64,000 bases of DNA from Asterochloris sp. CNOR1 (lineage: Eukaryota > Chlorophyta > Trebouxiophyceae > Trebouxiales > Trebouxiaceae), in the NCBI GenBank assembly GCA_963969365.1, contig OZ017751.1:1550001-1614000 (forward strand), given 5' to 3'. This document shows, piece after piece, positions 35,901 through 49,219 of this stretch. Made by a program: the position numbers and the translations under genes. Position 1 is the stretch's first letter. Every line of letters begins with the position of its first letter. The notes under the pieces are model-generated. The model did not search any database. It was not told the origin of the DNA and worked only from the letters and a program-made list of their open reading frames with translations.

Positions 35901-38137
35901 GCAGTTGCTGAAGTGGTGGCTGTCTTGCTGCACCACCGGAGGACACTTCAGATCCAGGGCCGGTGTGTTTATGCTGCAGGCCCTCAATGTTGCACCACTG
36001 GGCTAAAGAGTTCGTGCAGCAGGCCCCCAATGCTGCAACAGCTAATTTGCTGCTTTTGGTGTGGATGGAGGTCGCTTACTCAAACAATGCTTTTGGCAGG
36101 CACATGAAGTGGGCCAGCACAGGCAAAGCAGCTGCGCCTGCTGTGCATATGCTGCTGTGAGATGGACATCTTGCAGGGTGGTGCCTTGCCAGGCCACTGC
36201 GAGGTTTGCCAGCGCTTGACAGGTAGCGCTCCCTGATGCACAGCCCACTGCAAAGAGCCCCTGCCCATAATGTCTGTGATGCAAGGCTGGCAAGTGGTGT
36301 GCCAGCTGTAGCAGACCAGGAGGGCCAGGTCTCGCAGGTGTTCTTGTCCGGGGCCTCAGAATACTCAGTCATGTGCAAGATGGTGCAGCAGCAGTCATTA
36401 CAGGTGCAGCATTGCCTGCCATGCACAAGCTGCCGTGAGTATCCTGGGGTCTGCAGTGCACCACCAACAGAGGGCACGCCAGCTGCAGAGGCCCCCTGTG
36501 CCTGCTGTGCGCGTGTTGTGCAAGCAGTTCATGGAGCTTCGCTGCCCTGCACACAGGGTGTGTACCAGCGGCGGGAGACCAGCGGGAAGCAGGACGCCTT
36601 TGTGCGCACAGCGTCGGGGGCGCCCCAGGCGGCAGACATCGGCATCAATACAACCAATTGGAAGAAGCTGACCGCAGAGGAGAAGAGTGCCGCTCGGCAG
36701 GTGGGGCAGACCCCTGTCCTGTTGCCTGCTGCACTGGGCGCTGTGTGCATTGGTGTGAAGAGCAGGCTGCCAGGAGCGAGGCGCGGCAGGTGAACTGGTT
36801 GCCTGCGGCACTGTAGTGTATGGTACTGTAGTGTATGGTTCACCGATGCTCAGAGGCTGCAGAGGAGCACAGCACTGTGCTGCTGGTGGAACAGGGCGCC
36901 CATGCTGCTGGGCTGCCGTCAGCAAAGTGGCCCTACTGGTGGGTGAGAGCTGCACCACCAGCTGGACCCTGCTGGTGGCTCGAGGCGGCTGCAGTACAGG
37001 CTAGACTCTGTTGGTGGCTACACGCAGCTGCAGCACTCGCCAGAGCCCAGCATGTGCAGCGGTGGCTGCGCTAAATTGCTCTGGGCAGGAGTGTGGCAGA
37101 CCACAGCCGGTGGGACGAGCCGCCAGCGGTGTCAGGATGGCAACCAGATGCAGCTTTGCGCATTGCTTATCAGCCAGCTGCTCCAGCTTTCAGCAAACGA
37201 AATGTGGGAGGGGGTTTGCAAGCCCCAGCAGCAGCATTTGGCCAGCCAATGAGACCGCAGGATCAACAGACCTGCGGCACCATCTGCAGGGTGCTGTGAG
37301 CCCCATGCCTTGCCAAGTGTACTGTGGAATTATCTCACTCGATTGCCCCGGTCTGCACCTGCAGTTGGCCATCAAGTGTGCCGACATCGGCCACCTGGCA
37401 GCCTCAGTGCCCAACCACAAACGCTGGGCCTACCTGCTGGAAGAGGTGAGATGTGCTCGCATACTCTGCCACAACAGCTGCTGGCTCTAAGTTGCATGGA
37501 CAGGGCATGTCACAGGCTGCTGGGCCTGCTTGTCAACAGTTGCTGTGCCCACCCCTGCTGTGAAGTGAGTCACGTTTCATGCCACCTGTGCAGGAGTTCT
37601 TCCAGCAGGGGGACAGGGAGAAGGCTGCAAAGCTGCCTGTCAGTGCTTTGATGGACCGGGCGCAGAAAGGGGGCATCACGCGCTCACAGGTACCGCTGGG
37701 CTTGTCTGCAACTGTTGCTTGTGCAGCAGCAAGCTGCCCTGTTATGGGTGTCAGCCGCATCCTGAGCAGAAGTCACCCTTCCCGTTACCTTCAAGCCCTT
37801 GCCCCACTCCCGGCAGCTTCCAATGCACAGCTTGGAGCCAGGTGCAGGCGCTTCAGTTGTCAGGGTGCTTGTGTGCCTAGCTGCCAAATGCCTGAGAAGA
37901 TCGCGGAGCCTGGCACTGGGGCCAGCCCCTTGTCAGGCAGCAGGGGCTGCCATTGTCAGCTTTTTCAGCTGGTTTGCCTAACAGAGCTGTTGGTGCCTGC
38001 AGGTTGGCTTCTTCACAATCGTGGGTCTCCCCATGTTCCGATGCTTTGTGGATGTGTTTGAGGACGCAGCGCCCCTGCTGGATGGTGTGCTGGCCAATTT
38101 CAGGATGTGGGAGAAAGCCGTTCAGGAAGGAAAGTAA
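26965..38137 (+). CDS. PAS-domain class I cyclic-nucleotide phosphodiesterase, many exons (host)
   Basis: The start is ATG 26965 or 27076. Exons near 27140-28080 give a conserved N-terminal region. The exon at about 28564-28759 has ILAMLNLSPIISFLFNSEGK, a PAS domain, continued near 29190-29395. Coiled-coil exons follow (LEAQLKAHKELLQR; RANAHLESHNVKVEQEK). The catalytic HD domain spans 33434-38137: YHN|RMHAADVVQTT (split at 33637/34176), AAVHDFEHLGTNNDFLIK (34283-34338), ENHHLAASYRLL (about 35182), KCADIGHLA (about 37374) and a final exon ending KAVQEGK at 38137. The HNxxH, HDxxH and KCAD metal-site motifs are present. It should hydrolyse cAMP or cGMP under control of the PAS sensor. The 11-kb gene has long introns with repeated exon-like fragments. 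Several middle exons are uncertain. Confidence 0.85.
31430..32040 (+). repeat. Degenerate tandem repeats in a phosphodiesterase intron
   Basis: Units of roughly 45-70 bp centre on GCTGCAGCTGCTGCGG, often followed by a GTGAG- or GTGCG-type sequence. Two adjacent copies near 31540-31630 are almost identical. The core resembles the 3' end of the preceding exon (ATGGTACAGCTGCTCAGG|GTAAGT near 31390-31413), so the array appears to derive from that exon/donor junction. Confidence 0.6.
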
Positions 38138-38918
38138 AACGTCTGCGAGGCCACTGTGCTCAGCCCGCCCTCAGCATCTCTCGCCCCACAGCTGTCGTCT
38201 TTTCCAATGTCCCTGAGGCTGCATGATGCCATGATACCTGATGACTGGGAAGGTGACATGGAGCGGGCGTTGCTGCTTGATTCCTTCCATACATGAGGAT
38301 TATGAGAAGGCACAGTTCAACACTGCTGACTGGGCTCTTGAAACCATGACAACATGCAGTTAGAATTGCTCATGACCACCTAACCATACAAAGTGACAGG
38401 CCCCTAGCGCTTGACACAGCAGGCTGCAGATGCCTCAGATTGTGGAGCTTAGTGGCATCTGGGTTTGCCATATGTAAATCAAATCTTGAAATTCATCTTG
38501 CACTTGTTGTGAGTGCTAAAGCAGATGTACTGCCTGGGCCACCCAGCAACATGAAAGCTTTGAGGATCTATGAGGGTCGTAGTGCAATGCACTCCGTGTG
38601 TTTCCTTCACTCTCCTACTTGTGGTGTCACACACATGTTTTTGCAACTGCCCACCTTTCCTGCACCACAGACTTTGCAACATAGCAGAGTGTGCTGAGAA
38701 GCCTGTCTGTCAGGGAAGGCAGGCGCTTCCAGAACTGCAAAAGCTCACCAAAACTTGTCAATCCAGAGTAGTGTGCATGTGCACCTTGCGACTCTGGCAT
38801 GCACCTCGCGTGCATCTGCTGACAAATGAAAATCTGAAGTGGGACCTGCCTTGTGATGCTAGCTGCACTGACCTGGTCCCACTGGGGGCAGCCTGAGGCC
38901 ACTCAGCAGGCTGTCACC
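38138..38918. other. Convergent intergenic region
   Basis: This contains the 3' ends of the phosphodiesterase (+) and SEN1-like (-) genes. It is AT-richer than its surroundings and no coding signal is seen. Confidence 0.5.
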
Positions 38919-41900
38919 CTACTGGCCCTGTTCCAGTGCCTGCTGCTGCTGCTGTGCCTTCTGCTGCTGGCTCCTGGTCTCCAGCATGGCCTCGAGCTTG
39001 TCCTTGGTGCTGGACTCAACATGCTCAAAGAGGTTCTGGGCAGTGACATCATCCATGACCAGGCCTCTCAGGCTGGCATCGTCCAGCAGAGCCTTCCAGA
39101 CAGGACTGCCCTGCACGGCAGGGGCAGGGGCTTCAGGACCTCACCCTATGGACACGCTGTCACAAAGCAGGGATTCAGCATCGGCCCCCATCAGCTGCAC
39201 TGCTGATGCTGCGACGAGCAGTCTCATCGACATTCTCTATACAGCCTATATGCAGGCACAACCGTGCTCATAATGGCCTGCCAGCTGCTGCTGAGCGCAT
39301 GGGTAGACTGCAACAGCTTCAGTCTTGGCGGCTGCCCTGTCAAGCTGACCTGCAGCGCGACAGGCCTGTGGAGGATCCACAGCAGCAGGCACTGGCCATT
39401 CCCACTGGCATCAGCGCTGTACATTGGCCCAAGCCGCACGCAGCAGTCCTTCGTCCCCACCTGCAGTGTGCCACAACTGCCCAGGACCCAACAGCAGGCA
39501 CCCTGCCTATGCCTGGTGCCAGCAGCATCTTGCGGCAGCCTCAAGCATGGCAGCACCACCAGCAAGCAGGCCACAGCACCCCACCCCCACCTGCAGCGTG
39601 GCGCGGCTGCCCAAGATCCAAAGGGCCAGCTTGGCCCGCGTGATGGCCACATTGAGACGGCGCACATCGTTGACAAACCCGATGCTGCCCCCTCCGGTGG
39701 TGGCCCGTACACAGGACATTATGATGATGTCCATCTGCTTGCCCTGGAAGCTGTCCACTGTTTGGATCAGCACCTGCAGGGTAATTGAGGCCGGTCTGAG
39801 CAGGTGGCTGATGACGGCACTACATTTGAGAGGTTGCCAGCCTACAGAGAAACACCAGGCATGGAAGTTGTCCTGACTGAAACAGCACCTGCAGGGTGCA
39901 CGGGGCAGTGCAAGCCTGCAGGCTGGATGCATGCACGGGGACGGCCAACATCGGCGAGGAGGACATCTCAGCAGAGCATTTCGTGCTGCGCTGTGTGGCT
40001 GCATGGAAACAAGTGACAAGCATAAGAGGCTCCTTACTCCTGGCAAATCAAACCGCTAGCGGCAGATGATAGCTGGCATCTGCAGATCTGGGTCCCATGC
40101 TGCCAGCTACAACCCCAGGCTCTGCAGAATGCCAGTGCAGCCTGCCCAGCCCACCTCTGCAGCAATTTGCTCCCCACACAGCGCTTTGAAGGTCTCCTGC
40201 AGGCAGGCTTTCTGCTGCTTGTAGGGGGTGACCACCCCCACCTGCAGGGGGGCTTTCAGGGGGCGCCCCCGTGCAGCGGCCTCCTCCAGGAATGAGCGCA
40301 CCTCCCAGAACAGGCAGGCCGCCAGATCTGCCTCAGCCTGCAGCAGTCGAGCGGGCAGGCAGGGTGGAAGGCGTGCCTGGGGCTGGCATGGTCAGGGCAG
40401 GCAGTGGGAGTCAGGCAGGCAGGCAGACAAAGGTAGCAGTGGTGACCATGAGGGTGCGGTGTGCTGGAGGAAGCACAGCCAGCGCCTTGCTGCCTGCAAG
40501 CGCATGCAAAGGGAGAAATTTCACCGTGATGGGACAGTCCACCAGGTCGGTGGTGACAGGGCATCCACACCATCTTCATTGTCGTCACAGCTCAGGCTGC
40601 AGGCAGCACTGTGACCTCCCAGGAACTGCCTGGCGAGCCTGTGATGCAGGCAGCGAGGTGGCCCCCACACCTGGTTCCTGAGGGAGCGCCCCTGGCGAGT
40701 CTCCCGCCCACTGCTGACATCGAAAAAGGTATAGGGCGCCAGCAGGGGGTTGTCGTACAGGGGGTGGCCAGTCACGCTCTTCAGGATGTTGGGCCTGCAG
40801 CCAGGATGGTCCACGGTGCTTTTGCAGCCTGCTGCACAGCCTGCTGCACGGCAGCTGAGAGGTGGGGAAGCCTAGATGGTGCATGCATGAGGCACATCCC
40901 AGCAGCATCCTGAATGGGAGATGTTGTTGCGAGGGCACACTGAAGTTTCCAAGCGACCCTAGTTGCTGTGCCTGCAGAGCACCTGGCAGGTCCTGTCAGT
41001 TGGGCTGGCAGGGAGACCCACAAGACACAACAGGCTGCCATTCACTTCACTGGTGGCTCACCCATCCTGGAGCTCGTTGTTGTAGAAGTAGCGCGATGGA
41101 AACTGGCGGATGGAGGGGTGCATGCGGTACTGGATGGACAGCCTGTTCACAGGGCACCCTGCCCTCTGCAGCCTGCAGGCCATCCATGCCGCTGGGTGAG
41201 CATCGTGCCTTGCAGCCGACAAGTGTGTGCAATGTTGCCACGCAAGCAGACATGCTCTGACTTGTGCGCTTGCGATGCTGCTGGATGCAGGAAGCCAGTG
41301 ACAACTTCAGTGCATGGCGCCACCGCAAGCAGTCAGAATGTTGACACCAGTCAGGTGCACCACAGTGCTGCAGCGCGGGCAGACTACCTTTCAAACATGG
41401 AGCGCTCAAGCAGCTGCGCTCCCTTGGACAGCACTGTGGCTGGCAGCTGCTGTGGATCCCCCACCAGCACAGCCCTGCAGCCATGTGCACGAGAAGCCTG
41501 CGGGGCCACCCTTTCAAGGCCTGACGCGTCAGCAGGCAGGTGGCGCAGGTATCCTGCACTAGATTGAGCCATCTGCATATACCCATGAGCGGCTGGACAG
41601 GGCTAGAGAAGGTGCAGCTGTGGACACGCAGGCTGCTGCTGCATATCGACATGCTGCAGCAGACAGCACTTGCTGCTGCCTACGAAGTGTTGAAGCTGCT
41701 GCACAGCAGTCTCTGACGGTCTCAAGCTGCTTTCACTCTGGTCAAGGCGCTGTCAGTGGGGTCCCAGAGTCAACATCGACAGCATCAGCTACCTGCAACT
41801 GCATCAGGCAGCACCCACCACTTGCGCCCGAAATGCAGCAGGTACAGCGCAGCAGCCTCTAAAAGCTGCATACAGGCTGCAGCGGGCAGAACCAGCTGCT

Positions 41901-44900
41901 TGCGGCCAGGTAGCAACCTCTTACGTCTCAAGCTGCGTGCAACCAGGCCAGGCAGCACCCACAGCTCGCAGCCCGTGCACAGTCTCTGCCGGTCACAGCC
42001 TACACGCACCTGCATGCGGCAGCACCCACCTCTTGCACCCAAACAGCAGGGGCTGCAGCACAGCAATCTCTGACGCCTGCGCCGCCTCATCCACCAGCAC
42101 CGTCTCAAATGCGTTCTCCAGCTTGGAGAAGATGTTGCGGCGCCCTGTGCTGGACAGGGTGGTGAACACCATGTCTGCCTCGCTGACGAGGGAGAACTCG
42201 AGGTTCTCGCGGGCCTGCACACAAGCGGACGCTGATGGGAACAGCCATGAGGAACAAATACGCCAGAGACCTGTGGGGACTCCAGATTCTCAGGGGCCTG
42301 CATGCATGCCGGCAGCAACCTTCAGAGCAAGCACATGTCAGCCCGGCTGATCAGACAGACCAGCTGGCCAGAAAGAACTACACAATTTTGCGGGCCTGCA
42401 TATGGGGACACATGCTTGGATTGCACGCAACAGCAGATGGCAGCTGGACAGCAAGGATGGGGCTGCACAGATATCCTGGACCCGGCAGCGGCCTGCACAC
42501 AAGTTCAGACTTGCACGATGCAAAGCAGGAGAGCCAGAGGCAGACATTGTGTCTTGCGACCAGTCTGTGAGCCGCTGGGGCAAGCAGCAGGAGAGCCCAG
42601 CCTACTGGGCCCTGCAGCCAGACTGCACCCATACCCATTGCAGCAGGGGACTTGTGGCAAGAAGTGGAGGAGACCAAGCGCAGAGACAGAGGCACGCAGC
42701 CCATCCAGAAATGCAGACATTGCTGCAGACGCACCCTTGGATGAAGCGGCCATGGCATCACGTCAGCAGAGACGAGACTCATGTGTATGCATCATCTGGC
42801 GGCAACTTCACCTCGTTGAAGCACAAAGCAGCATCTGAGCAGGGCAGGGCGTTTCAACGTGCGTACTGATGCAAGCAGGGCAGCTGCGCAAGCATGCGCA
42901 GTGGTGCCATAGTACGCTGCAGGCGCGGCAGACCGCACTCCTGGCATCAGATGGCCTCACCAAGCGCAGCCCTGCAGCATTGCCATGGCCCCCCACATGG
43001 GCCTGTGCCTCCTCCAGGCGGTGAATCTGCACCAGGGAACGGTCACGCCCCTCGTGGGCGCCAACTAGTTCCCGAGCGTGCTGCTGCAGCTGCAGGTCAG
43101 GCAGGCGCAGAACATGTCAGTGGAGGGCGCAGCATGGCTGGCATGGCGAGAGGGCTGTGATGTGGCAGCGTTTGAGCATGGCATGCAGCACAGCAGGACA
43201 CCAGGGGCATGCTGCTGCAGCTGCCACACAGACACACAGCATGTGGGCGCATGGGTGCAGCACAGCAAAAGGCAGCTGCACATGCTGGGGGACGCCACAG
43301 CAGCTCCCATTGCTGGCTGAGATGTACAGCTTGCACGCTGGGCTATTGCGTTGTGGCCAGCATCAGTGAGGCAGCTGCAGGCCCCTGCTGCTCTCACCTC
43401 ATGCTGCTTGGAGTGCAGCTGCCCTTTGATCATGCCCGCCCTCTGAGAGTCTGTCTGCCGGGCCAGCGACTTTTCCAGCACCTCGACCTGCAGGTGCCAG
43501 GTGGGGACCATGTCGTGCGGAGGCGGTGAATCATGCACAGATGGGAGGAAGCCAGACCGGCATGCCAGGCTCTCCGCAGGGCTGGCACGGCATACAACCT
43601 GCTCGGGATCTCAAGGTGAGGCAAGACAGCAACAGGGTGCAGGCCCTGCTGTGAGCGCCATGAGCAGGCAGGGCTGCCAGCGCCCTGCTGTGACCATGCA
43701 CTTGATGCGGTGAGTTCACCTGCATGCAGGGGTGCGCAGACCAACTGCTGCACTAGGGTGGTCACCCACCAACTTGGCTGGCAACCAGTCACGGGCGCCC
43801 ACCTCAGTCTGAATGGAAGCAGCCGTCTTCTGGTACTCAACACACAGCGTGGAGAGGCGCTGCACTCTGCTGACGTGCTGGTGGTACCTGCAGGCACACA
43901 TAGCAGCTCCTCCAGGCCAGGCAGATACGTGCTCACCGTCTCATAACGCAGGCAGCCGGTGCAGGAGGTGCCGACGGCCGAACGCCCACCCGGCACGGTT
44001 CTTGCAGAGGACGATAAAGTAGCTTCATGGAGTGCGCGGGAGGGAGGGATGATGGCAAGCCACAAGTAAGACCCACCATCAACCCTCAGAAACCTTGTGC
44101 AGCTCTGCTGGGCTGGGCCGGGCTGCCCAAAGGCCAGCGCTTCTACTTACTCTGCCTCCCACTGGCCGGGGTCCATCTGCAGCAAGCCGTCAATGGTGCA
44201 GTCGGTCCAGACATGCCGCGCCATGGGGCTGATGGCCTCCTCTGCGCCGATGCGCACCACGTTGGGACGGTAGGAGCCTCCCTGCATCACAGCCGTAAGG
44301 CAGGTTCGTGTAGGGCCGTGCATTCAGGAGGGTTTATAGATACGGGGTGCAGTGGCGGCAACTGATGCACTGTGCAGCTGCTGTGCTGAGGCAGGGCCCT
44401 AAGGGGCAGCGTTCCAAATTCACAAGTGCTATGGACCATCAGGCTGTTTGCCTAAACGATGACGGAGCCTACCGCAGCTCTGTGCACAGATGATCCTCTA
44501 AGGCAGCAGGGCTGAGGGCATCACATGTTGCCCTGTGCCTGTGGACGATGCAGGCGGCAGCCCAGACTATGACATGTTGTGCCTCCCTGCAGGTAGGTGC
44601 TGTACAGCAAAGTTGCACCGACCAACTATCTTGCCAGACTGATGTTATCTGCTGCGCCAGAGATAATCCACCACTTATATGAGGCACCATCAATACCCAG
44701 GATGTCAGCCCGGCAGCCGTTGTTTCCCGCGTCAGGGCTGCATGCAGCAGGGATGACCTCTGCCTGAGCAAAGCCGTCCCGCATGACGCGCTCCAGGAGC
44801 TCATCGGTGGCAGCATTGCTGTGGGCGCAGACCAGGATGCGTGGCTTCTGGACCAGGTTGGGCAGTGTGCGCCCAAGTGCATTCTGCAGGCTGTCTTGGA

Positions 44901-47900
44901 CTGCGCGCTTGGACCTGGCAGACATGTAGCAGGTTGGCTGCACTGGATGCGTGACAGGCATGTGTGTGGTGCCAGGCAGGCTGTCACCTGGCAGGCAGGG
45001 CATCCCCACTTGCCTATGAGGGGCATGGCTGTGGTGCACGGGAGGCCACCGATTGAATATCAGGTCTCAATGCGTGGCTATCAAAGAAAGCTGTGCTGGC
45101 AACTGGAGGTGAATCAGATTTGTTGTGGGAGGGGCCCTGGTAGAATGTGTTGAGCAACAGTCTGGACGGCATCCTGGCTGGCACAGCTCAGTTCTGAATG
45201 TTCGCGCGCTGCAGCACAGAGACGGCTGGCAAACCCCGCTCCAGCTGCAGAAGAAGCATAACATTTGCTGATAAGCATGGCTCACCTGTCACTGGTAAGA
45301 GCTTCCATCAGCGACTTGTAGTACCGCTGGTAGGCCACCAGGCTCCACACATTTAGCACGCCCTTGACCGTGTGCGTCTTGCCAGTCCCTGCAGATACAG
45401 GCGGCCAACAGCATTGCGCAGCACCAGCTGGCACAGACTGCAGCGAGCTGCTGAGGCTGTGCAGCATGCTGGAGAGAGTTGTGGAGTTACAGTGCCTGCC
45501 AGGCAGGAGCAGCTGGCGTGAGTCTCGATGCACAACACCAGCAGACGCATCCTGAATGCTGCTGATAGGGAATGTGGAGAGCTGAAGTTTGCGAGGAGCT
45601 GGATGGGTGTGTCAGCATCACCAGCGCTTACCTGGTGGGCCCTGAATCAGGATGAACGGCAGCGCCTTGCGTCTGTGGTCATCCACACCTTCCTTCAAAT
45701 GGGCAGCTGCAACCTGCAGATGAACTGAGAGCTGGGGTGGCAATCTTGCCCTGGGCTTCAGCGCTGCCCATGCTCAGATTCAGACTAGCTGAACTTGTGG
45801 ACAGGGGGCCAAACTAGGGCCTTTGTGACAGACAAACCTGGGGTGGGGAGGACTTGCGCAGATATAGGCAAAGCAACTAGTTGTCAGCAGCTGTCATCAA
45901 GTGAATGCACCAGTGCTTCCAGCAGCTGCTCTCACACCTCAATGGCGTGCAGCTGCGTTTCATCGTACTGACTGCGCAGGAAGTCGATGAAGGCGGGCTG
46001 CCGCAGCTCAGCAGGCCACATGCGCGAGACATCTTCCCTGCTCAGCTTCCATTGCTGCAGCAGGCCAGGCTGCAGGATATGCTCCAACACCTGAACAGCG
46101 AACCAGCCAGCTTGACCAGGAGCATGGGCCTAGCATGAACCAATGTCATCAGGCATGTTGCACAGGAATGCAACGGCCAGCGTGACTGCTGCATCGTATG
46201 TGTGTGCCACCATGCCAAGCACACAGGTCTCAGGGGCCTGCCTGACCAGCCATGCACTGCAGGCATGCAGCATCCAGAGTGCCTGCACATGATGTGCACA
46301 CCACCGCGTCCAGCATCCCCAAGAAGGTGATAAGCAGGGTGCACAGTGAAGCACCAATGCCGCCTGAGGGGGTGTTGCCACTGCAGACGACTCACAGCGC
46401 AGTGCTTGGTGTATTGGAGGGCCCTGAACTCCCGTTCCTGCGTTGTCAGAGGCCACAGAGCCACCAGGTACCACTGGCGCGGGCTGCTGCGCAGGGTTTC
46501 CAGCACCTGCAGCCGTCGCAGCACTGGCAGTGACAGCAGTGCAAGCATGACAACCTCTGTGCTGCTTCTGGAACAGCGTCTGCCAAGGCTGTAAACTGTC
46601 TACGTCCTGACAGGCTCTGGTGATGCATCTAGACCTTCAGAAGAGAATAAAGCACGCAATCAAGCTTGATGACAAATACAATTTTCTCAGCGAAGCAATC
46701 TGCAGTACGCTCATGCTGTGTGATCCCACCTTGGTGCAGCAGCCTCCCCCTGACTTGTGTGCAGGGCAGCTGGGTGCAACGGCAATGGGCACCTCGCTGT
46801 TGTTGCCCTTTCGCTGCAGGCGCGCGATGCCAGCAACGACCTCGCCTTCCCTGCAGCCAGCCTTCCAATTGATCCACAGGTCAAGCAGGAACTTCCTGCA
46901 TCTCATGTACTGCAGGACATCTGTAGCCGTCTGAGGCACCTACGCACTTGTCTCCGTCAAGGGCAGGAATGTGGGGCACTTTGCTCAAGAGTCCGGAAGG
47001 CAAGGTGTGTCCTGCACTTGAGACTGTGAAGGCAGGTGGTGGCATCCAGCGCTCACCCCAGGCTCTTCTTGAGCCAGTCCAGCGCTCCCCGAATGGGCGG
47101 GCGGTCCCGTGTCAGCACCACGACGCTGCCGTCCCTGACCTGGTGCAGGGACTGTGGGCTCCGCAGGCACAGCAGGTGCCACCCACTGCCCTGCTCCTCC
47201 ATGCTGCAGTGGCAGTTGGTTGGGTAGTTACATCTCTCTCCTGCTCTCCTGCTGGTGGGAGAGCCTGAGCAGGACGCCGCGGCGTCTATGGGCAGGCATG
47301 TTGTGTGCCATCTGTGTGCATAGGCAGGGCAAGGGGAACCATGAGGTGCAAGGCTTTGTGCTGCCCGCTGCCTTCTCAGGAGGCAGGTGCTACAGTGCTG
47401 CTCGCTGGCATGCTGAGGGACCAGGCTGGAGTACGCTGGAGGCTAAGGCACCTCACAAATGGCAATGCTAAGGACAGCATGGGAGTCAACCAGAGAAGCT
47501 CAATATCCAGCAAGTGGCACTGCATCACACGCGGGTGAGATGCTTGCCAAAGCTTCGAGCATGCAGCCTGCCAGGCCCCACACCTGCCAATGTCGACAAC
47601 ATGGCTCCACCCCCTCTCGCAGTTCTGGTTCCACTCGCTGCGAGTGGACTCCCTAGCCTCCTCAAAGAGCAGGGGCTCAAAGGCTGCCACATACTCAGCC
47701 TGGGAGGCAAAGGCCAGGGGGAGTTCATTAGGTAGGGCGGCCCCCAGCTGCTGGCACTCTGCATGCCACAGGCGCCCACAGAGGACCTGCCTCTCCAGCC
47801 TGCAGGCACACCGCGCACTATGCTGCTTATCTGCTGCAAACTGCTGGCTAGATGTTGTGGCATGGTATGTGCAGCTCCAAAAAGCCCTGAGCAAGGCCCA

Positions 47901-48955
47901 GCTTCCAGCACCGCCTAAGCTGCAGAGAGTGACAAGGTATACTCTTCAGTATAACTACTGGAGGGGTGGCCCTCACTCATCGACAGGCACTTGTGCTAGT
48001 GGCACTTGGTGCTGCTGCGCTGGGCCTCGCCGCGCTGTACTTGGACCCTTGATGGGCCGCCTGGGAGGGTCAGGCTTGGACGGAGCAGTTGCCTGTGCCT
48101 CTTTGCGTGCAGCGTCCACCTGCAGTGCAATCCATCCTCAGCACAGCCGCAGCAATGGACAGAGGGCAAGGCCACCAGGTAGCCCAACGGCAGAAGATGC
48201 AGATAATGCAGGGTGCATGTGGCAGCCCTGGTGCAGATGACTCTGCGTCTGGTGACCAGTGCGCCTCCTGAAGCAGGCTGGAGGGTACAAGAGCAACAGG
48301 CAGTCACCTGGCGTGCATACTCTGCATCCGCTGACGCCTTGGCAGCTGCTGCCGCATTGCTTTGACTGGGTGCTGGAGTGCCAGCTGGTCGCACAAACGT
48401 GGGCCCTGCAGCTGCTGCAGCTGCTGCGTGCCCTGGTTGGCTGCCCTGTGCCTTGGCACGCTTGACATCCTGCAGGCACCAAGGTGTCAGGGCAGGTCTA
48501 GACAACTCCGAGAGGCCTATGTGCCATCATGCGGACATAGCGCCAGCCAAGGAAAATGCAGGACAGCTTGTTGCAGAAGCACATGCTGGCAGCTGGACAG
48601 CGCGGTCACCCTCAGGTGGTCCTTTACAAGCTTGCTTGCAGCAGGCGCAGGCCTCTTCTTGCTGGGCAAGGGAGGCCGCAACACTGGGTCCAGAGGCTTT
48701 GTGCGCAGAGTGGCTGGGGTCGTTTGTGCCTCCTGCAATATGCAAGTGTCCAACTGCAGATTTCTGGCAATGCTCAATGATGTAGGCCATCTCAAGCCAA
48801 TCCTGCCACCTGCAGCAGTGTGCAGCCGGCCAGCCAGCAGTCTCAGCCCGCCAGCAATTTGCATTTGTGTTGGCTATGCACACACTTATGCACATTGTGA
48901 TGCTCACCTTTGCATCAGCAGGAGGGCGGTTTGACATGCTGGTATCGACACTCAT
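38919..48955 (-). CDS. SEN1/senataxin-like SF1 (UPF1-type) RNA/DNA helicase, many exons (host)
   Basis: The start is ATG 48955 (MSVDTSMSNRPPADAK, donor GTGAGC directly after). Motifs in order on the minus strand: LPFILIQGPP near 45660-45634, joined to GTGKTHTVKGVLNVW near 45396-45350 (Walker A split by an intron); ILVCAHSNAATDELLERV near 44840-44790; FETVLVDEAAQASE near 42110-42070; AVLVGDPQQLPATVLS near 41475-41430; QYRMHPSIRQFPSRYFYNNE near 41125-41060; and VDSFQGKQMD...VNDVRRLNVAITRAK near 39765-39640. The C-terminus is Gln-rich and stops at 38919. The order and VDEAAQ/GDPQQLP/QYRMHPSI signatures are those of SEN1/SETX, which resolve R-loops and help transcription termination. The N-terminal exons (YVAAFEPLLFEEARES near 47700) also fit. 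Exact exon borders are mostly unresolved. Confidence 0.87.
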
Positions 48956-49219
48956 TCAGGACATAAGGCTCTGCCTCGAATTGTTTCTAGGATCAGGTTA
49001 GTGACATCCCATCTGACTCATGGGGATCTAGGACTTGCACCAGAAAAGCTTAAGTCCCTGCCCAATGGCACACTTGAAAGAGGATTTGACAGGTCAGGGT
49101 GGTGAGTAAAGTCCAACCCTTTTGACCGCGACCATAGGTTACAGGAAAGCATCAGAGGAAGCTGCCAGCCCAGTTACAGCTCACGCCTCCCAGCTTCACT
49201 ACCACACTCAGAGAACACC
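48956..49219. other. Divergent promoter region, SEN1-like / LEA-like genes
   Basis: This is a 264-bp spacer between two divergent start codons. No gene and no obvious TATA box seen. Confidence 0.4.
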
